6,547 bases of DNA from Gammaproteobacteria bacterium (GTDB lineage: Bacteria > Pseudomonadota > Gammaproteobacteria > Pseudomonadales > Azotimanducaceae): NCBI GenBank assembly GCA_026706425.1, contig JAPOYW010000522.1:1-6547 (forward strand). The letters run 5' to 3'. Below are positions 6,341-6,547 of the stretch, piece after piece. Within the stretch, counting starts at the first letter, position 1. Each line of letters begins with the position of its first letter. A program made the position numbers and the translations under genes. The notes below the pieces were generated by a model, which saw only the letters and a list, made by a program, of their open reading frames with translations, was not told the origin of the DNA and searched no databases.

Positions 6341-6547
6341 TCACCAGGACATGCGCATCTTGACGCCACGTTCGTGCAGGTGGCGCTTCAAGCCCGACAC
6401 CGTGTAGTCGCCGTAGTGGACCATGGACGCCACCAGCGCGGCATCCGCCTTGCCGTCGGTGAGGACATCGTAGAGGTGGTCGGGCTCCCCTGCGCCGCCC
6501 GAGGCGATGACGGGAATGCGCACGGCTTCCGAGAGCATGCGCGTGAG
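6341..6547 (-). CDS. hisF: Imidazole glycerol phosphate synthase cyclase subunit HisF, C-terminal fragment
   Basis: The last 68 codons of hisF; the gene continues past the right edge, where three more codons (Leu-Thr-Arg) precede the Met at 6538. HisF is the cyclase half of the HisF-HisH complex. It uses ammonia from HisH to convert PRFAR to imidazole glycerol phosphate and AICAR, the fifth step of histidine synthesis, in the cytosol. The fragment covers the end of the TIM barrel: the beta-7 phosphate-binding segment IPVIASGGAG, then the beta-8 segment ADAALVASMVHYG, and the closing helix with LKRHLHERGV. These are strongly diagnostic of HisF rather than its paralogue HisA. The stop codon TGA (6343-6341) overlaps the alternative GTG start of the oxidoreductase gene and lies 5 bases from its ATG, so the two are probably on one transcript. 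Confidence 0.95.
   Translation of the reverse strand, partial: LTRMLSEAVRIPVIASGGAGEPDHLYDVLTDGKADAALVASMVHYGDYTVSGLKRHLHERGVKMRMSW

Noticed and set aside
1..6547. CRISPR arrays, tRNA or rRNA genes, transposase genes, attachment sites
   Set aside because: I saw no regularly spaced repeats, no tRNA-like cloverleaf or rRNA segment, and no transposase or integrase reading frame in the window.

Overview
The window is bacterial, GC-rich and Gram-negative. The evidence is a TonB-dependent outer-membrane receptor, dense same-strand coding with gaps or overlaps of a few bases, and sampled 60-base lines with 38-42 G/C in most genes. The style of the receptor and the presence of a PIG3-type oxidoreductase and hisF fit a proteobacterium, probably a gammaproteobacterium. 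That placement is an impression from protein style, not a measured phylogeny.

Layout. (1) Bases 1-3205, plus strand: the C-terminal 678 codons of a TonB-dependent receptor, then, 3 bases after its stop, a signal-peptide-bearing M14 zinc carboxypeptidase with an N-terminal domain like that of the cytosolic-carboxypeptidase (Nna1/CCP) group. The pair looks like an operon for capture and trimming of a peptide-containing substrate. (2) Bases 3206-3407: a noncoding gap with a small perfect inverted repeat. (3) Bases 3408-5309, plus strand: an AT-richer patch (30 of 60 G/C in sampled lines) with genes I do not recognise. It holds a Cys-rich, acidic exported protein; a short overlapping frame with a zinc-peptidase-like HEIVH motif; and a 399-residue exported protein that overlaps this frame by 4 bases (ATGA). 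The first two frames become one continuous 234-codon protein if a single G is removed from the GGG at 3870-3872, so they are probably one frameshifted gene. (4) Bases 5364-6547, minus strand: a PIG3-family NAD(P)H:quinone oxidoreductase whose upstream boundary touches or overlaps the stop of hisF (only the last 68 codons of hisF are visible). This cluster converges on the plus-strand patch.

The part most worth a second look is 3408-5309. It is a small, compositionally distinct, apparently exported module that combines a possible zincin with a partner of unknown function, placed between ordinary chromosomal genes. The rest is recognisable at family level.
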